From assembly GCA_036365515.1 (NCBI GenBank), contig CM070876.1:100812310-100876309 (forward strand): a stretch of DNA of 64,000 nucleotides. Reading direction: 5' to 3'. This stretch comes from Torymus aiolomorphi. Lineage: Eukaryota > Arthropoda > Insecta > Hymenoptera > Torymidae. The translations under genes and the position numbers were made by a program. Under the pieces are notes generated by a model that was given only the letters and a program-made list of their open reading frames with translations, searched no databases and was not told the DNA's origin. The stretch's first letter is position 1, and every line of letters begins with the position of its first letter. Below, piece after piece: positions 19,995 through 31,298 of the stretch.

Positions 19995-20273
19995 GGTTCT
20001 AAATTACAGGCCAATGGTCAAATTAAATAACACCAGTAAGTAAATCAGAAAAGGAGGCAATGTGTCTTTATTATTTCAGATTCATGAATGGTCGTACAAA
20101 TTAATAAATATATCGAGCGCATCGAGCTACGATCAGCGCTCCGCTTCACCGTCAAGGTGCTACTGCCTCGTTCACTCAGCGGCCGTCGCGCTTAGATCGC
20201 ACATCGGCGCGTCGTTCGCGTGTTCCGACGCTCCTCTCACGAGAACGCCCCTTTTACACTTAATACCGCCGCA
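19995..20273 (-). repeat. 3' LTR of the BEL/Pao element
   Basis: It matches 25806-26083 with substitutions and small indels. On the minus strand it is the downstream LTR. Confidence 0.85.
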
Positions 20274-20360
20274 GAGTAAAATCCTGTTTTTTAACATCCT
20301 CCCACCTTTGGAGTTTAGAAAACTCAAAAATCATAAACGAATTTTACTCGCTTTACATTT

Positions 20361-21928
20361 CTACTGAAAACGGTTCGATTTTTTAACACTTCTACCGGAA
20401 CTGGTTTTAGTTCCATATGTATAGTCATCAAAACTTCTATAAATAGGTTTTTTACTCGTGAATGCCCTCTGTTTATCTACAGAACCTTTCTCTTTACATT
20501 CAGGAGTTTGAGACGCGATTTCCACATTCTTATTTTCCTCTACCTTACAACTATGCTTAGTGTCGTTAATATTTGTACATAAATCTTTACTATAGTCAGA
20601 TACTAACTCTAACGGATAAACACGCTGGATTGGCCGCGTCAACTCTCCGGTTTGAGTTTTCAACCTAACGGTTCTTACCTTATCTCTACCGACAATTAAT
20701 TCGACGACGCGTGCTAATGGCCAATCAAGGCGTTTTTTAATATCGTTGCCTATCAAGACTATATCGCCTACTGTAATTTCTCGAGTTCCATCCTTTTTAT
20801 TTCTAATCGTTAATTGACTAAGATACTCGGAACGAAATCTACCGCGAAGATTTTCTTTTAGTTTTTGCCGATATCTTATTCGTCTTTGTACGTCTTTGCG
20901 ATCACAAGAATCAAGATCTGGGACTCCGATCACACTAATATCCTGTAAAAACATAGCGGGCGTAAGGGGGCATAAATCCGTTGAATCCGCTGAAAGGAAT
21001 GTAATGGGTCGTGAGTTTATTATAGACTCGCAATCACATAAGACCGTCAACATTTCCTCGTAGGAGACGCAGGACCTACCTAACACCTTTCTTAAAATCT
21101 CTTTCATCGAGCGGACTAAACGCTCCCACCATCCTCCCGACCATGCCGCGCTTGGAGGATTGAAACGCCAATCTATACTCCGAACCACGCTATACTCCGC
21201 GATTCTATCCCAATCAATTCTTTTAAACAAATTTGCTGCCCCTACAAAATTTGTTCCGTTATCTCTACATACGGTGGCCGGCCTTCCCCGTCGCGCGATA
21301 AAACGGCGAAACGCTTCTAAAAACGCATTTGTTGACAGCGACGTTATGAGTTCCAAATGAACTGCTCTGTACACCGCGCATGTTAATAAAACAATCCCCC
21401 GGTTAAATCAACACCCGATATCTCGAACGCCGCTGCGTCACGCACGCGATTCACAGGAAGAGGCGCAGTTTCACAATCCATTTTCTTTCCATTGTATCGC
21501 TTACATACAGTACAATTGTACACGATTGAATTAACAGTATTTCTCGCCGATATGATCCAATATTTTTCACGAAGTTTACATATAAGTTCTTGAGCTCCAG
21601 CATGGCTCATCTGTTTATGTACATATCTGACAAGCATCCTTACAACCTCGTGACGCAAATCTAAAATAATCGTACAACGAAAGTCATAATCATCATCGCG
21701 GTTAACAATTTCCGTTTTAAGTCGCAACAATCCATATTCGTCAGTGAATACGCTTAATGAATTTAATTTAAATTTATTTTCAGTCCCGTGGAACATTTCT
21801 CTCTGTAGCATCTTCAAAGTTTTTGTCTCAGCATTATATATCTCTTGTAGCGTCAACTCACCTTTCTCAACTTTCATACCTTTCGTCGAATTATTAACAA
21901 ATCTGAGAATCCATGCTATCATTCTCAT
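20361..21928 (-). pseudogene. BEL/Pao integrase
   Basis: The upstream frame (21383-21928) has an HHCC-like zinc region (HEVVRMLVRYVHKQMSHAGA, then CTVCKRYNGKK) and the first catalytic aspartate in GVDLTGG. A one-base shift at a G-run near 21400 separates it from the 337-residue frame (20361-21374). That frame carries the second aspartate (CRDNGTNFVG) and the glutamate (GGWWERLVRSMKE). The C-terminal part includes GDIVLIGNDIKKRLDWPLA and RVYPLELV, the usual BEL/Pao tail. It would insert cDNA into the genome. Confidence 0.88.
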
Positions 21929-22078
21929 AAGTCCAAGATACCGTGAGAAGTAATGAGCGTACTACGGTTTATCCGCCACCTCAGCTGAGTTTGATTTGTT
22001 GCACAAAAGAGATGTCACCGCAGACTTTCGTTTCTCACGGACCACTTCTTCCTCATCGGTCTCACGGTTAACACTCGG

Positions 22079-23560
22079 TCATCCTTGTTGAGGTAGCTTT
22101 AGCCATGCTGGCCCCTCCCACCATTTCGACGCGATCAACTGCTTGGCATTGCACCCCCGCGAAGGTAGGTCAGCAGGGTTCGATTCACCTGAAATGTGGC
22201 GCCAGTCTTTCGGCAACGATAGTAGTTTTATCTCCTGTATGCGGTTCCACACAAACACATTCCATTGACATTCTCGTTGAATCCAACATAGTACCGTAGT
22301 TGAATCCGTCCAATAAAATACAGGGATATGGGCATTTTCCCAATTCAACGCCGTGATTAAAGACGTTACTAATCGAGCGGCGATGGTGGCCGCCAGCAGT
22401 TCTAGTCGTGGAATCGTCATCCCTTTCAACGGAGCAACTCGATTCCGTGCTACTAGTAAAGCAACTTCAACTCCGTGTGACGTTTCCGCCCGTAGAAAAA
22501 CGGCTGTGGCATAAGCGTCGCCGCTAGCATCGCAAAAGGCATGAATACTAGACGTCTCTGCAGAAACAACTTCGGAAAGAATTCTTGAAATCCTTACATT
22601 TTTTAATAAATGCAAATCTTTTAGCCAAATTAAAAATTCTTCTTTCATAAATTCTTCAATTTCATCGTCCCATTTAATATTGGCATTCCATGTTTTTTGC
22701 AAAAGTAGTTTTGGCTGTAGCATGACCGGGCAGAACAAACCAACCGGGTCGTACACCTTGTGCGTCGTTGAAAGGATGATTCTCTTCTTGACTTGCTGAG
22801 GCATCGTATCACTCAAGAATGATAAATTCACCGACAGAGTGTCATCGTCCTTTTGCCACACCATGCCCAGAACTTTAGCGGTCTCTCCCGTCCCGTCTAA
22901 AGAGTACTCCCAAGCTCGGAGCTCGAATCCACCTGCAGCCATCACCGACGTCGCTTCTTGCCGAAAATCGACTAGTTCCTTTTGAGAATTGACGCTCGCC
23001 ACACAGTTCTCTACATAAAATGATTTGATGAGTTTTTCCACATTTTCTATAGAATAATCATTTTGTATTTTCCAATTGTTTATCAAGCGCTCTCTTTAGA
23101 TGCAATTCTAACGTCGCGCCTAGCAAAAACGGACTGGATGAGACGCCAAACACTACTATTCTGTGCCGAAACACTTGAAATTTGCCTTTTACGTACCAAA
23201 GAAAACGCAAAAAATCTCTATCTCTAGGACATACGCTGATTTGAAGGAATGTCCCTTTTATATCGGCGATTACTCCAATTTTACTTATTCTAAATCTTAA
23301 TAAAATAGACTACATTAACTCTATTAAATTAGGCCCGGTATGTAAACATGGGTTCAATTAGGGATAGTTTTTCTGGCGTGCTGACGCATCTTACACTGGG
23401 CGCATCTTCGTCGAACCCTCATGTTTCATCACGTGACGGTGTGGCAGGTAATGTCCGTGTTTACTTACTTCAACCTCCGGAACTTGCTCTATAATACCTT
23501 CTCTGGTCCATTCCTTTAAAATGGTGTCGTACTCATCCAAAAGGCCTTCCTCTATTAACT
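22079..23560 (-). pseudogene. BEL/Pao reverse transcriptase and RNase H
   Basis: RT starts near 23555 in broken frames (LLDEYDTILKEWTREGIIE, KHGHYLPHRHV), with a stop soon after KMRPV. The 335-residue frame (22079-23086) begins at the catalytic box, which here reads SFYVENCVASV at residues 22-32: the usual YVD has become YVE. It continues with KVYDPVGLFCPVM, FCDASGDAYATAVF (RNase H-like), MTIPRLELLAA and HISGESNPADLPSRG. It cannot be active as read. Confidence 0.88.
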
Positions 23561-25156
23561 TGTTAGTCGTGGATTCCAGACGTTTTCCGCGATCTCTCGA
23601 TTAGTCGGAAGAGGAGCATGTTCATCAAACCAGGGAAGTTCGACTTCATAGCGACCTTCATCGTTAATCGTGACTGTCTCAACGAATTTTCTCTTAGTAT
23701 CCGCGTCGGTCTCTGCTCGATCTCTCCTTAGCATTGGATCTTCGATGCCTAAAATATCTAAACTCCAAAGATCAGAGACGTTAGCTTCCTGTACAAACAA
23801 ATTTGTAATCATTAATGCCGTGTCTGATTTTATAATACCGGGAACCTTGTCCATAATGGTCCAGCCTAAGCGCGTCTCGACTGCCGTCAAGCCATTGCTT
23901 AAATTTTCGATACATCCCGTGAGTAGTTTTCCCGCAATATCAGCCCCTATCAGTACTTCTATAGAATCGGAATTATAACCTAAATCAGAGAGTACAATAT
24001 TTTCTCATTCTAACTCATTGATCCACGGCCCTGATTTTAAACAAGTGACATTTTCGCAAATCACACCTTGATTCATAGCTTCAAAATTACAAGCGCAGTC
24101 ATTCGCCATATGCTTTAAATGAATGCGGTATACATTATGTTGCTGCACTGCCGATTTTACACCTCCGAATAATGAATGAGTAATTTCTATGCTTCTTAAC
24201 GAATCGTAATTCATTTCGCTTGCTATCTCACTTTTAACATACGACTTTTGCGAACCGGTGTCAATTATTATTCTAACGTCGCGCTCGCACGTATCCGATC
24301 TGACTTTTACGCGTGACGTCTGCAGGTATATTTCAGGGTCGCGCATGAAATTAGCTAGCGCACAGTCCTTTAAATTCGTCGGAGAGTCCTTTTCAACTCC
24401 TGATGCGCATTCTTTTCTTCCGAGCTCTGGACACATTAGCAATACATGTTTTTTCGAGCACCAATTACATTTAGCCTGTACATAACATTTATTAATTCGA
24501 TGTCCCTTCTTTAAACAGCAAAAGAAGCAATTTTCATCTTTAACTATTTTACGCCATTCTTCTAAATTCAAAAGTTTCGCTTTCTCACAATCTGCGCTAT
24601 TATGATTACGTTTGCAAAAAATACATTCGAGAATCTTACCTGCTTTCACAGTCAATAAATTCGCAGCAGTATGTATATCTTTTACGTTTGTTGTTTTTAC
24701 CTTAATTTTCTTAGAATTATCGCAGGCATCATTGCTCAATGAAAAACCCGAGACAGCCATACTTATCCGCTCCTCGTTCTCAACTTCAGGCCTCAAAAAT
24801 TTCAATAGCTTAGTCAAACGGTCCTTGGAATCGGCAGTGTTTACTGTAGTCGACGCTCGCTGCCATGCCCTCAGAATGTCCTCTGGGAGCGACGACTCGA
24901 CGAGCGGAAAGAGCATTGCCGCGCATTTATCGGTGGTGATGCCTAATGTTTCCAATGCGCGCATATGAGACTCTAACTTATCATAAAGGCTCGAAAGTGA
25001 CGGTTTTGCGCGATTTATCAACGTGTTTTGCAATACAAGCGCCAGAAGTTCCCGCACGTATACTTCAACTAAAAGCTCGTCTCGTCCGAATCTACTTTTC
25101 AATGAGTCTATTAATTTATCATAATTTTCCTTCGTTGGTGGAAAACTTTGCACCAA
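23555..25156 (-). pseudogene. BEL/Pao Gag C-terminus, zinc knuckles and aspartic protease
   Basis: The 383-residue frame (24005-25156) has a Gag-like helical part (DUF1759-like, LIDSLKSRFGRDELLVEVYV), then three Cys clusters (CIFCKRNHNSADC, CFFCCLKKGHRINKC, CNWCSKKHVLLMC). The protease active site is IDTGSQKSYV. A frame break near 24000 leads to 23555-23890, which has TRLGWTIMDKVPG, a typical protease-RT linker. Confidence 0.87.
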
Positions 25157-25666
25157 TTCACTCGCGCGTGTTCCAGGTACTATGGCTTAGATCAAGTATT
25201 GAAACTTATCCTCTTTGACAATATTCGGATCACCGTGTATTTTCTTGAATTGTGACCAAAAACACAACCACTCCTTAACATTACCGTTATATTTTATCAG
25301 TTCGATTTACGGCAGTTTGAATGTATGTCTCTTTTCTGTTTGAATATTGCTTGGAACGGCGCTTGGTGAAACTTCCGAGAACTCGAGCGCGTGCAACTTC
25401 ATCGTATGATACTTGCTCTTATATTCATCCGCCGTTGCCATTTCCTCTTGGATCACTTCCTCGTTGCTCTTATCGTCGTCCAGCATCAAATAAAAAATCT
25501 TTGCTTGACACGAATGCAGCTCCGTCATCTTGTCCTCTAGTAGGTGGAATAACAGCGTCATTTTACGTTTGTCTGGTATCTCGGCGTTCATCAGCTTATC
25601 CATATCACTGTAGGTTTTCGTGAAGGTCGTACGAAGTGCCCTCCTGGCTTTTTTTAACTTCTCCAT
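25157..25666 (-). pseudogene. BEL/Pao Gag N-terminus
   Basis: The 119-residue frame (25307-25666) starts MEKLKKARRALRTTFTKTYS and is helical and charged, as in other BEL/Pao Gags. It stops at HTFKLP, just before the Gag core. Sequence between 25157 and 25306 continues the core in frames with a further stop. Confidence 0.75.
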
Positions 25667-25805
25667 TGTTACAACACTCTTACTTATTGGGGTAAAACTC
25701 GCAGCTTTTGTCTTATAGAACTCGCGGGTTTATCACTTTTCAGAATCCCCTACTCTTCTACTTACAGACTTTCTTGGCCATTGCGTCCTGTCACGGTCTC
25801 CATAA

Positions 25806-26083
25806 TGTTCTAAATTACAGGCCAATGGTCAAAATAAATAACACCAGTAAGTAAATCAGAGAAGGAGGCAGTGTGTCTTTATTATTTCAGATTCATGAAT
25901 GGTTGTACAAATTAATAAATATATCAACCGCATCGAGCTACGATCAGCGCTCCGCTTCACCGTGAAGGTGCTACTGCCTCGTTCGCTCAGCGGCCGCCGC
26001 GCTTACATCGGACATCGGCGCGTCGTTCGCGCGTTCCGACGCCTCTCTCGCGAGAACGCTCCTTTTACACTTAATACCGCCGC
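25806..26083 (-). repeat. 5' LTR of the BEL/Pao element
   Basis: It starts TGTTCTAAATTACAGG and ends ACCGCCGCA. Just inside it the minus strand reads TTATGGAGACCGTGAC, a likely primer-binding region. Confidence 0.85.
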
Positions 26084-26159
26084 AGATTAATAGTAGATTA
26101 TGCAACGTGGGAGGAAAGTGTAGCGTTCGCTACATTTACTTCCCGAGTGGCGTATACTA

Positions 26160-26440
26160 TTTTTTCTCGAACCGGGAAGAAAGTACGTCCCATAGCCAAC
26201 TATTTATGTGAATATACATATATTTTTATCTTCAAGTGTACTCGCGAGTCACTTGGAGATAATTCAACATCGAAGGTTCTTAACCCTGAAGGATATAAGC
26301 AGTTTTCTCGAACCGGGAAGAAAGTACGTCCCATAGCCAAATATTTATGTGAACATATATTTTTATCTTCAAGTGTACTCGCGAGTCACTTGGAGATAAT
26401 TCAACATCGAAGGTTCTTAACCCTGAAGGATATAAGTAGT
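26160..26440. repeat. Two tandem copies of a 140-bp unit, end of the tyrosine-recombinase block
   Basis: The unit from TCTCGAACCGGGAAGAAAG to GAAGGATATAAG repeats at about 26166-26302 and 26308-26440. Its start (CCGGGAAGAAAGTACGT) recurs inverted at 29873-29889, so it may be one end of a larger element that spans the tyrosine recombinase gene. Confidence 0.75.
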
Positions 26441-26474
26441 TTTTTATATTTATTATCACTAATATTAGAGTAAG

Positions 26475-26805
26475 AGTTGGCGATCCAACGCCTCGAACAT
26501 TCGAGACGCTGACGTCATCACGCCATATAAGGCGATATTCGGCTCCCGTAGGTGCGCAGCCAGTCAGCGCTCTCCACGCGGTCCTCTCTTACCGCCCCTC
26601 CAACTACCAAGGCACGCCGACGGCACTCCGCAGCGCCGGCCGGCTCCAGTTCAGCACGCGACGGCAGAGAGAACAGCAACACCTGTACGCTTACAGTGGC
26701 GCGACGGCAGATTCAATAAATCACTTTTATCTCTACACGGAAGTTTTTCAATTTACGAACCAGCCTAATTCACGATCCATCATCCTTCATTACATCATAA
26801 AAACA
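26475..26805 (+). repeat. LTR fragment of a retrotransposon
   Basis: This GC-rich segment has a TATAAGGCG promoter-like site (26525), AATAAATC (26715), and an end at CATAAAAACA. It is followed immediately by TTTGGTCCTTCGAGCCGGAT, a primer-binding sequence typical of insect BEL/Pao and related elements. No matching second LTR is in the window. Confidence 0.7.
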
Positions 26806-27560
26806 TTTGGTCCTTCGAGCCGGATCGTGGGAGAGGACATCGACATGGCCATGCCGAAGAAGCCTCTCTCTATCATCTACGCTCACTCTCGAGTGGCATA
26901 GAGATAGCTATCTTCTTTTGCAGGTACGCATCAAAGTGTCCGTGGTTGTGAGTGCCGTAAAAGTCACATGTGCCCACATGTTGACATCGCGCGTACGCTG
27001 ATGTCTCTGTCTCTTTCGTTAATTCGCCGTCGTGTGCACTCGGAAGCCAATATCTAAGGCTTCCTAGGGGAAATAGCACATCAATTGCTATTCTCCCCAT
27101 TTCTGAAAGCGCCTCGGAGTGTGCGTGTCTACCGACTCCAAGACGTCACCAAGAGCCACGGTTAAGCCAGCTCTAGAATCACCGCGTTCGTACGGTGATT
27201 GGCAGCCATCTTGTTGCAGTCAAGAGCAACAAGTGGCATTTTCAATAGAAGAGCCACGGTTAAGCCAGCTTTAGAATCATCGCGATTGGACGATGATCAT
27301 TTAATCGTTGCCGACTAGTGCAACGAGTCGAAAAGGGGTTCACGCCTCTCAATTAACGGACAACCCGCGTGCAGCGTACACGCTACGGAGTCTACATCAC
27401 TCAAGCCAAGGAGTACCCGCGTGGAGCCTACTCGCTACGGGGTCCACATCAGCCCGTCCACGTAGCACCCGCGTGGATATCGCTCGCTACAGCATCAAGG
27501 TGAGAGACGCTCGTCGTGCATACAGCGAGGTTTCTACGAGGAAAGAAGAAACATCATCAA
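26806..27560 (+). other. Retrotransposon leader with internal repeats, no surviving gag
   Basis: After the primer-binding site come two copies of AGAGCCACGGTTAAGCCAGC (about 27151 and 27249). Three copies of a roughly 55-bp unit containing ACCCGCGTG and CTCGCTAC follow (27365-27490). The ORF over it shows no domain. The body of the element appears to be missing. Confidence 0.6.
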
Positions 27561-27870
27561 GAAGACGACCATCGGAACGCGTGACGTCCGGGAAGCCGAG
27601 TAAGTCATCGCCAAGGATAATAGGAGCTGTGCTCGGACCAGTCCATTATTCGACACAAAAGGAAGCGTGCCAGAGGATTGAAAATACACGTGACACAACC
27701 GTGTTATACGAAGCACAATCGTGTACCAAGAGGCACAACCGATATATATATATAACAATAATTTTTCTAATATTAATAGACAATTTTAACTATAGAGTAC
27801 AAAACTCACTCTTATAGTAATATGTGATAATGTAATAGTACTCAGCTGATCATAACCTATAATATTTCCA
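27561..27870. other. Region between leader fragment and tyrosine recombinase gene
   Basis: Composition shifts here from GC-rich leader to AT-rich sequence. Nothing else is recognised, except that a CCATTGCAG acceptor-like end lies just before the ATG at 27880. Confidence 0.35.
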
Positions 27871-29331
27871 TTGCAGAAAATGGATGTTGATTCATCTGAT
27901 TCCGATATAGATGAGGAATCAATCATCAGAGATTTTGAGGCAGAAGGAAAACTGATCATTAATAAATTGTTACCTGCAAAATCATGTCTGAAATATGAAA
28001 ATACTTATAATTGTTTTATAAAATGGAAAATTGACCAGAAGGCAAAGTTATTTGATGAAAATGTGCTAATAGTTTACTTTGAAGATTTATCAAAAAAGTT
28101 AAAACCATCCACTCTATGGGCGCAGTGGTCAATGTTAAGAACAACCTTAAATCTTCGACATGGTATCAATATTAATAAATATGAAAATTATAAACTCTGC
28201 TTAAGAATAAAAATAAAGGTTACAAAGCAAAGAAGTCAAGCGTATTAACTTGGGAACAAGTCCAATTATTTTTGAAAAACAGTGAAGATTTAATATATTT
28301 ATGTTCAAAGGTATTTTCACATTATTCAATTTGTCTTTTAGGTAGCTAATTTTTATGATAAATGTATAAAGTGTTCATATGTATTGGAGGTTATTCTTAT
28401 TTTTGGGATATGCGGTGCAATGAGATGTCAAGAAATATGCGATATGAATATGAGTAATATAGAAGACACTGGAAACCAATTCATAGTAACAGTACGAGAT
28501 ACGAAGAATTACTATCCAAGAAATTTTATTATTGGTATAGAGCTTTATGGCAAAGTCAAGGACTACATCAAACTGAGGCCAAATGGTTTAACTACTGACA
28601 GATTTTTCCTGCAATATAGAGATGGAGTATGTACAAGACAGGTAATAGGTAAAAATAAAATCAGTGAAGTTCCCAAGGCTATTGCTGTGTTTTTGAAATT
28701 GAAGGACCCAGAAACATACATAGGACATTGTTTACGAAGAACAGCTGCCATTTTACTAGCCAACTCTGGTGCTAATTTAACAACCGTTAAACAGTTAGGT
28801 GGTTGGAAGTCAAGTACGGTGGCAGAAGGTTACATAGAACATTCATTAGCTAATAGAAAAAAAATAATTCAAGGTATTATTAATTCAGATAATGCATCTG
28901 CTAAAGAAAATATACAAATGAGAACTTCACCAGTTCATAATATAGTTGCAACTAATGTGTCAGCGACTACTTCAGCAGATGCACATACAGAAGATACGGA
29001 TAAATATCCTTATTTTGACATTGATGGCATCGATGATGCTCAACTGACAGATGATTCAAATCAACGAAAAGATTTTGTACAAGAAAATGTAGAAGTCACT
29101 AATGATTTTTCATCATATCAAGCTTATAGAACTACAAAAAAAGAGTTATCTTCCAAGACATTAAGAATGCTAATTTGAATAAAGAAGATAGTGCTAATAA
29201 TGCTGAATATTTGAATAAAGAAGATGGTGCAATGAAGGAGGTTACTTTGAAATCTTCGTTTGTTCAATTGTATAATTGTGTAATACATCATTTAGTTAAT
29301 AACAATTATTCAAATTGTGATTTTAAACAAT
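27871..29331 (+). pseudogene. Crypton-like tyrosine recombinase
   Basis: The first frame (27871-28248) encodes an acidic N-terminus and a helical core-binding-like domain (LPAKSCLKYENTYNCFIKWK, KKLKPSTLWAQWSMLRTTLN). A break near 28245 is followed by linker sequence in another frame and then the catalytic domain (28384-29178). In the latter the tyrosine-recombinase residues are readable: R14 in GAMRCQE, H115 and R118 in GHCLRRT, W141 in GGWKSS and Y150 in AEGYIEHS. The C-terminal tail runs into another frame to about 29331. Such proteins occur in Crypton elements and as domesticated relatives in arthropods. DNA between the two pieces (28310-28380) could be a small intron, so some breaks may be splicing. 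All five key residues are kept. Confidence 0.75.
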
Positions 29332-29936
29332 AAATATATATTATATTTATTTAAAATAATTATTATCAAGTTAAAATTAATGCCAAAGAAATTGGAATAT
29401 TTTGTTCATTAGAATGTTAACTACATTAATGTTTTGTATTTCATTAATTTTGTATTTAATGGTTTTCTAAAATATGAATAAACATTACTTATTATTAACA
29501 AATAAAACTAATAAAATCATGTAAATGGCCCTTCTTCTCATTTGTATTTTATTATATTTTATACCACTCTAACCTCAAAATCACAACTTTGGTATGATTT
29601 TTTGGCGTTCGTGGTATTAAATACTGTTCGAAATTAGTGCGTAAGTCGATTAATTAGCTCATGTGACTTTTTTGTACTCACTTCGCTCGTCCAAAAAGTC
29701 ACATGAGCTAAATAATCGACTCCCATTGACTCCCACACCCGTGTCACAATATACTATACATATGTAAAAATGTCGGCTTGTGCGCATGCGTTTGCAGTTA
29801 GACGTCAGTTGGTGTTGTCACGTGACAGGGAGAGAACGACTCACTTTGCTCTCTAATGTTGGGGAGCGGGAGACGTACTTTCTTCCCGGGGGGAGAAAAA
29901 ATCCTGTTAACAGAGATATATGTAATATAGTCAATA
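29332..29936. other. AT-rich spacer with an inverted repeat and an inverted copy of the block end
   Basis: It holds the hairpin at 29645-29720 and, at 29868-29895, GACGTACTTTCTTCCCGG, the inverse of the 26170 and 26312 motif. No gene is seen. Confidence 0.45.
29645..29720. repeat. Inverted repeat with 28-base arms
   Basis: GTCGATTAATTAGCTCATGT at 29645 pairs with ACATGAGCTAAATAATCGAC ending at 29720; the arms match apart from one position, with a 20-base spacer. Transcription would give a stable hairpin. Confidence 0.8.
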
Positions 29937-30245
29937 ATGTTGACTTTTAATTGTGTACTATATGAAAAATCTAATTTTGAATTAGCAAAAATGAACGAGT
30001 GCCCTCATGACCCTAGTGGTTATTTTATTATCAATGGACAAGAAAAAGTTATTTTAATACAGGAACAGACGCTTAGGAATAAAATAATTTATATTAAAGA
30101 AGATGGTAAGAATATAGTACTACTCAAGAAAGAAAAACCAAACCAATATTATTATGGAAGAGCAGGCAAATACTATTTACGACACAATATTTTTCAAGAT
30201 ATATCTATATATTCTCAACATGAAAATTTTTCATATGAGATATGA
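29937..30245 (+). pseudogene. RNA polymerase second-largest-subunit fragment (RPC2-like)
   Basis: The 102-residue frame contains LAKMNECPHDPSGYFIINGQ and EKVILIQEQTLRNKIIYI, the conserved lobe/fork segment of second-largest RNA polymerase subunits, and ends with KYYLRHNIFQDI. From memory of the family, this pattern is closest to the Pol III subunit RPC2 (POLR3B). Only about a tenth of the protein is present, and the flanks are AT-rich and frame-broken. The conserved GG in the block is SG here. It is probably a captured or retroposed fragment, and less likely one exon of a real gene. Confidence 0.7.
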
Positions 30246-31294
30246 TTTTAGAAGAATATTAAAAATTTGTCTTCATATTTGATAGGGCAAATAGAGTACG
30301 TGTATGTCAATGAAGAAAATGACAGTTTCATTGCTTTCAATGAATCACACATAAAACAAGCAACAACTAAGATGTTTATTTAGACAGTATTGGACTCAAA
30401 GTACAAAAGAAGTATTATGTTTTGAAGTAAGTTTTTCAAAATAAGAAACGAAAATTGTGATTTTCATAGATCGTCTATCTAGTTGAAAATTATATTGATA
30501 ATAAAAATGTTGTGATTATTAGAAAATGGCATCTAATCAGTGTTTTGTGTAATAAATAAAATAAAATATCGGTATGATGTGTTGTATGAAGGTCATGTAT
30601 AATCAAATGTTATAGATAACAAATATCATAGTGATTAAAAAATAGCATCTAATCAGTGTTTTGCGTAATATAAAAAAATAAAATACCGGTAAAATGTGTT
30701 GCATGAAGTGTTATATCAAATTTAAAAACTTCTACTTAAAATAATATTAATAAGTAATTACGTGTTATGAGGTTCATCAACTTCATAATACGCTTTTGCA
30801 TAGAAGAAAATATTGCTGAGTGATACCCGAGGTTATAAATATACAATATAATTGTCAGTGTTTTGTGTAATAATATTGTAAATAAAATATCGTATGACGT
30901 GTTACATGAAGTGTTTATAATCAAATTTTAAAACTTCTATTAAAAATCAGTTTCGAATGTTTTGAGAATAGAACAAGTGTGTATTGAATAATTATGTGTT
31001 ATGAGACTCATAATCTTCATAATAAGTTATTGCATAGAAAAAATATTTCTGAGTGATATGTGAGGTTATAAATATACAACAAGATAATTTATGATGCCGA
31101 TTTGAAATATTAGTCTGAGCCTTGGTTTAAAAAGCATCTGTTATCTTCAAACAACTTAGTCGATATCAGTGTTGTACTGTTGTACATATTTATTCAAGTA
31201 CCAATAAAAAGATGACGTCTAATGTACATGGGAATACTGAAAAAAGTAAAAATGATATGTTATTGTAAAAATTTCAACGAATAAAAGTGTTCAG
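30246..31294. repeat. Three diverged repeats containing TCAGTGTTTTGTGTAATA
   Basis: TCAGTGTTTTGTGTAATA occurs at about 30538, 30653 (one change) and 30857, each followed by AATAAAATA and a TGATGTGTT...TGAAG segment. Longer matching sequence (ATGTGTTATGAG to GGTTATAAATATACAA) links 30765-30845 with 31000-31080. No coding sequence is seen. Confidence 0.65.
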
Positions 31295-31298
31295 TTAA

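Larger units (their letters stand above)
19995..26083 (-). mobile_element. BEL/Pao retrotransposon, decayed
   Basis: Direct repeats of about 280 bp bound it (19995-20273 and 25806-26083), both running from GTTCTAAATTACAGGCC to TTAATACCGCCGCA on the plus strand. All proteins read on the minus strand in BEL/Pao order: Gag, zinc knuckles, aspartic protease, RT, RNase H, integrase. On the minus strand a purine tract AAGGTGGGAGGATG lies just inside the 3' LTR. The LTRs differ at many positions (roughly 5 percent by eye), so the insertion is old. No clean target duplication was found. Confidence 0.9.

Noticed and set aside
29645..29720. Rho-independent-type terminator
   Set aside because: It is a bare hairpin in eukaryotic DNA without gene context; listed as an inverted repeat only.
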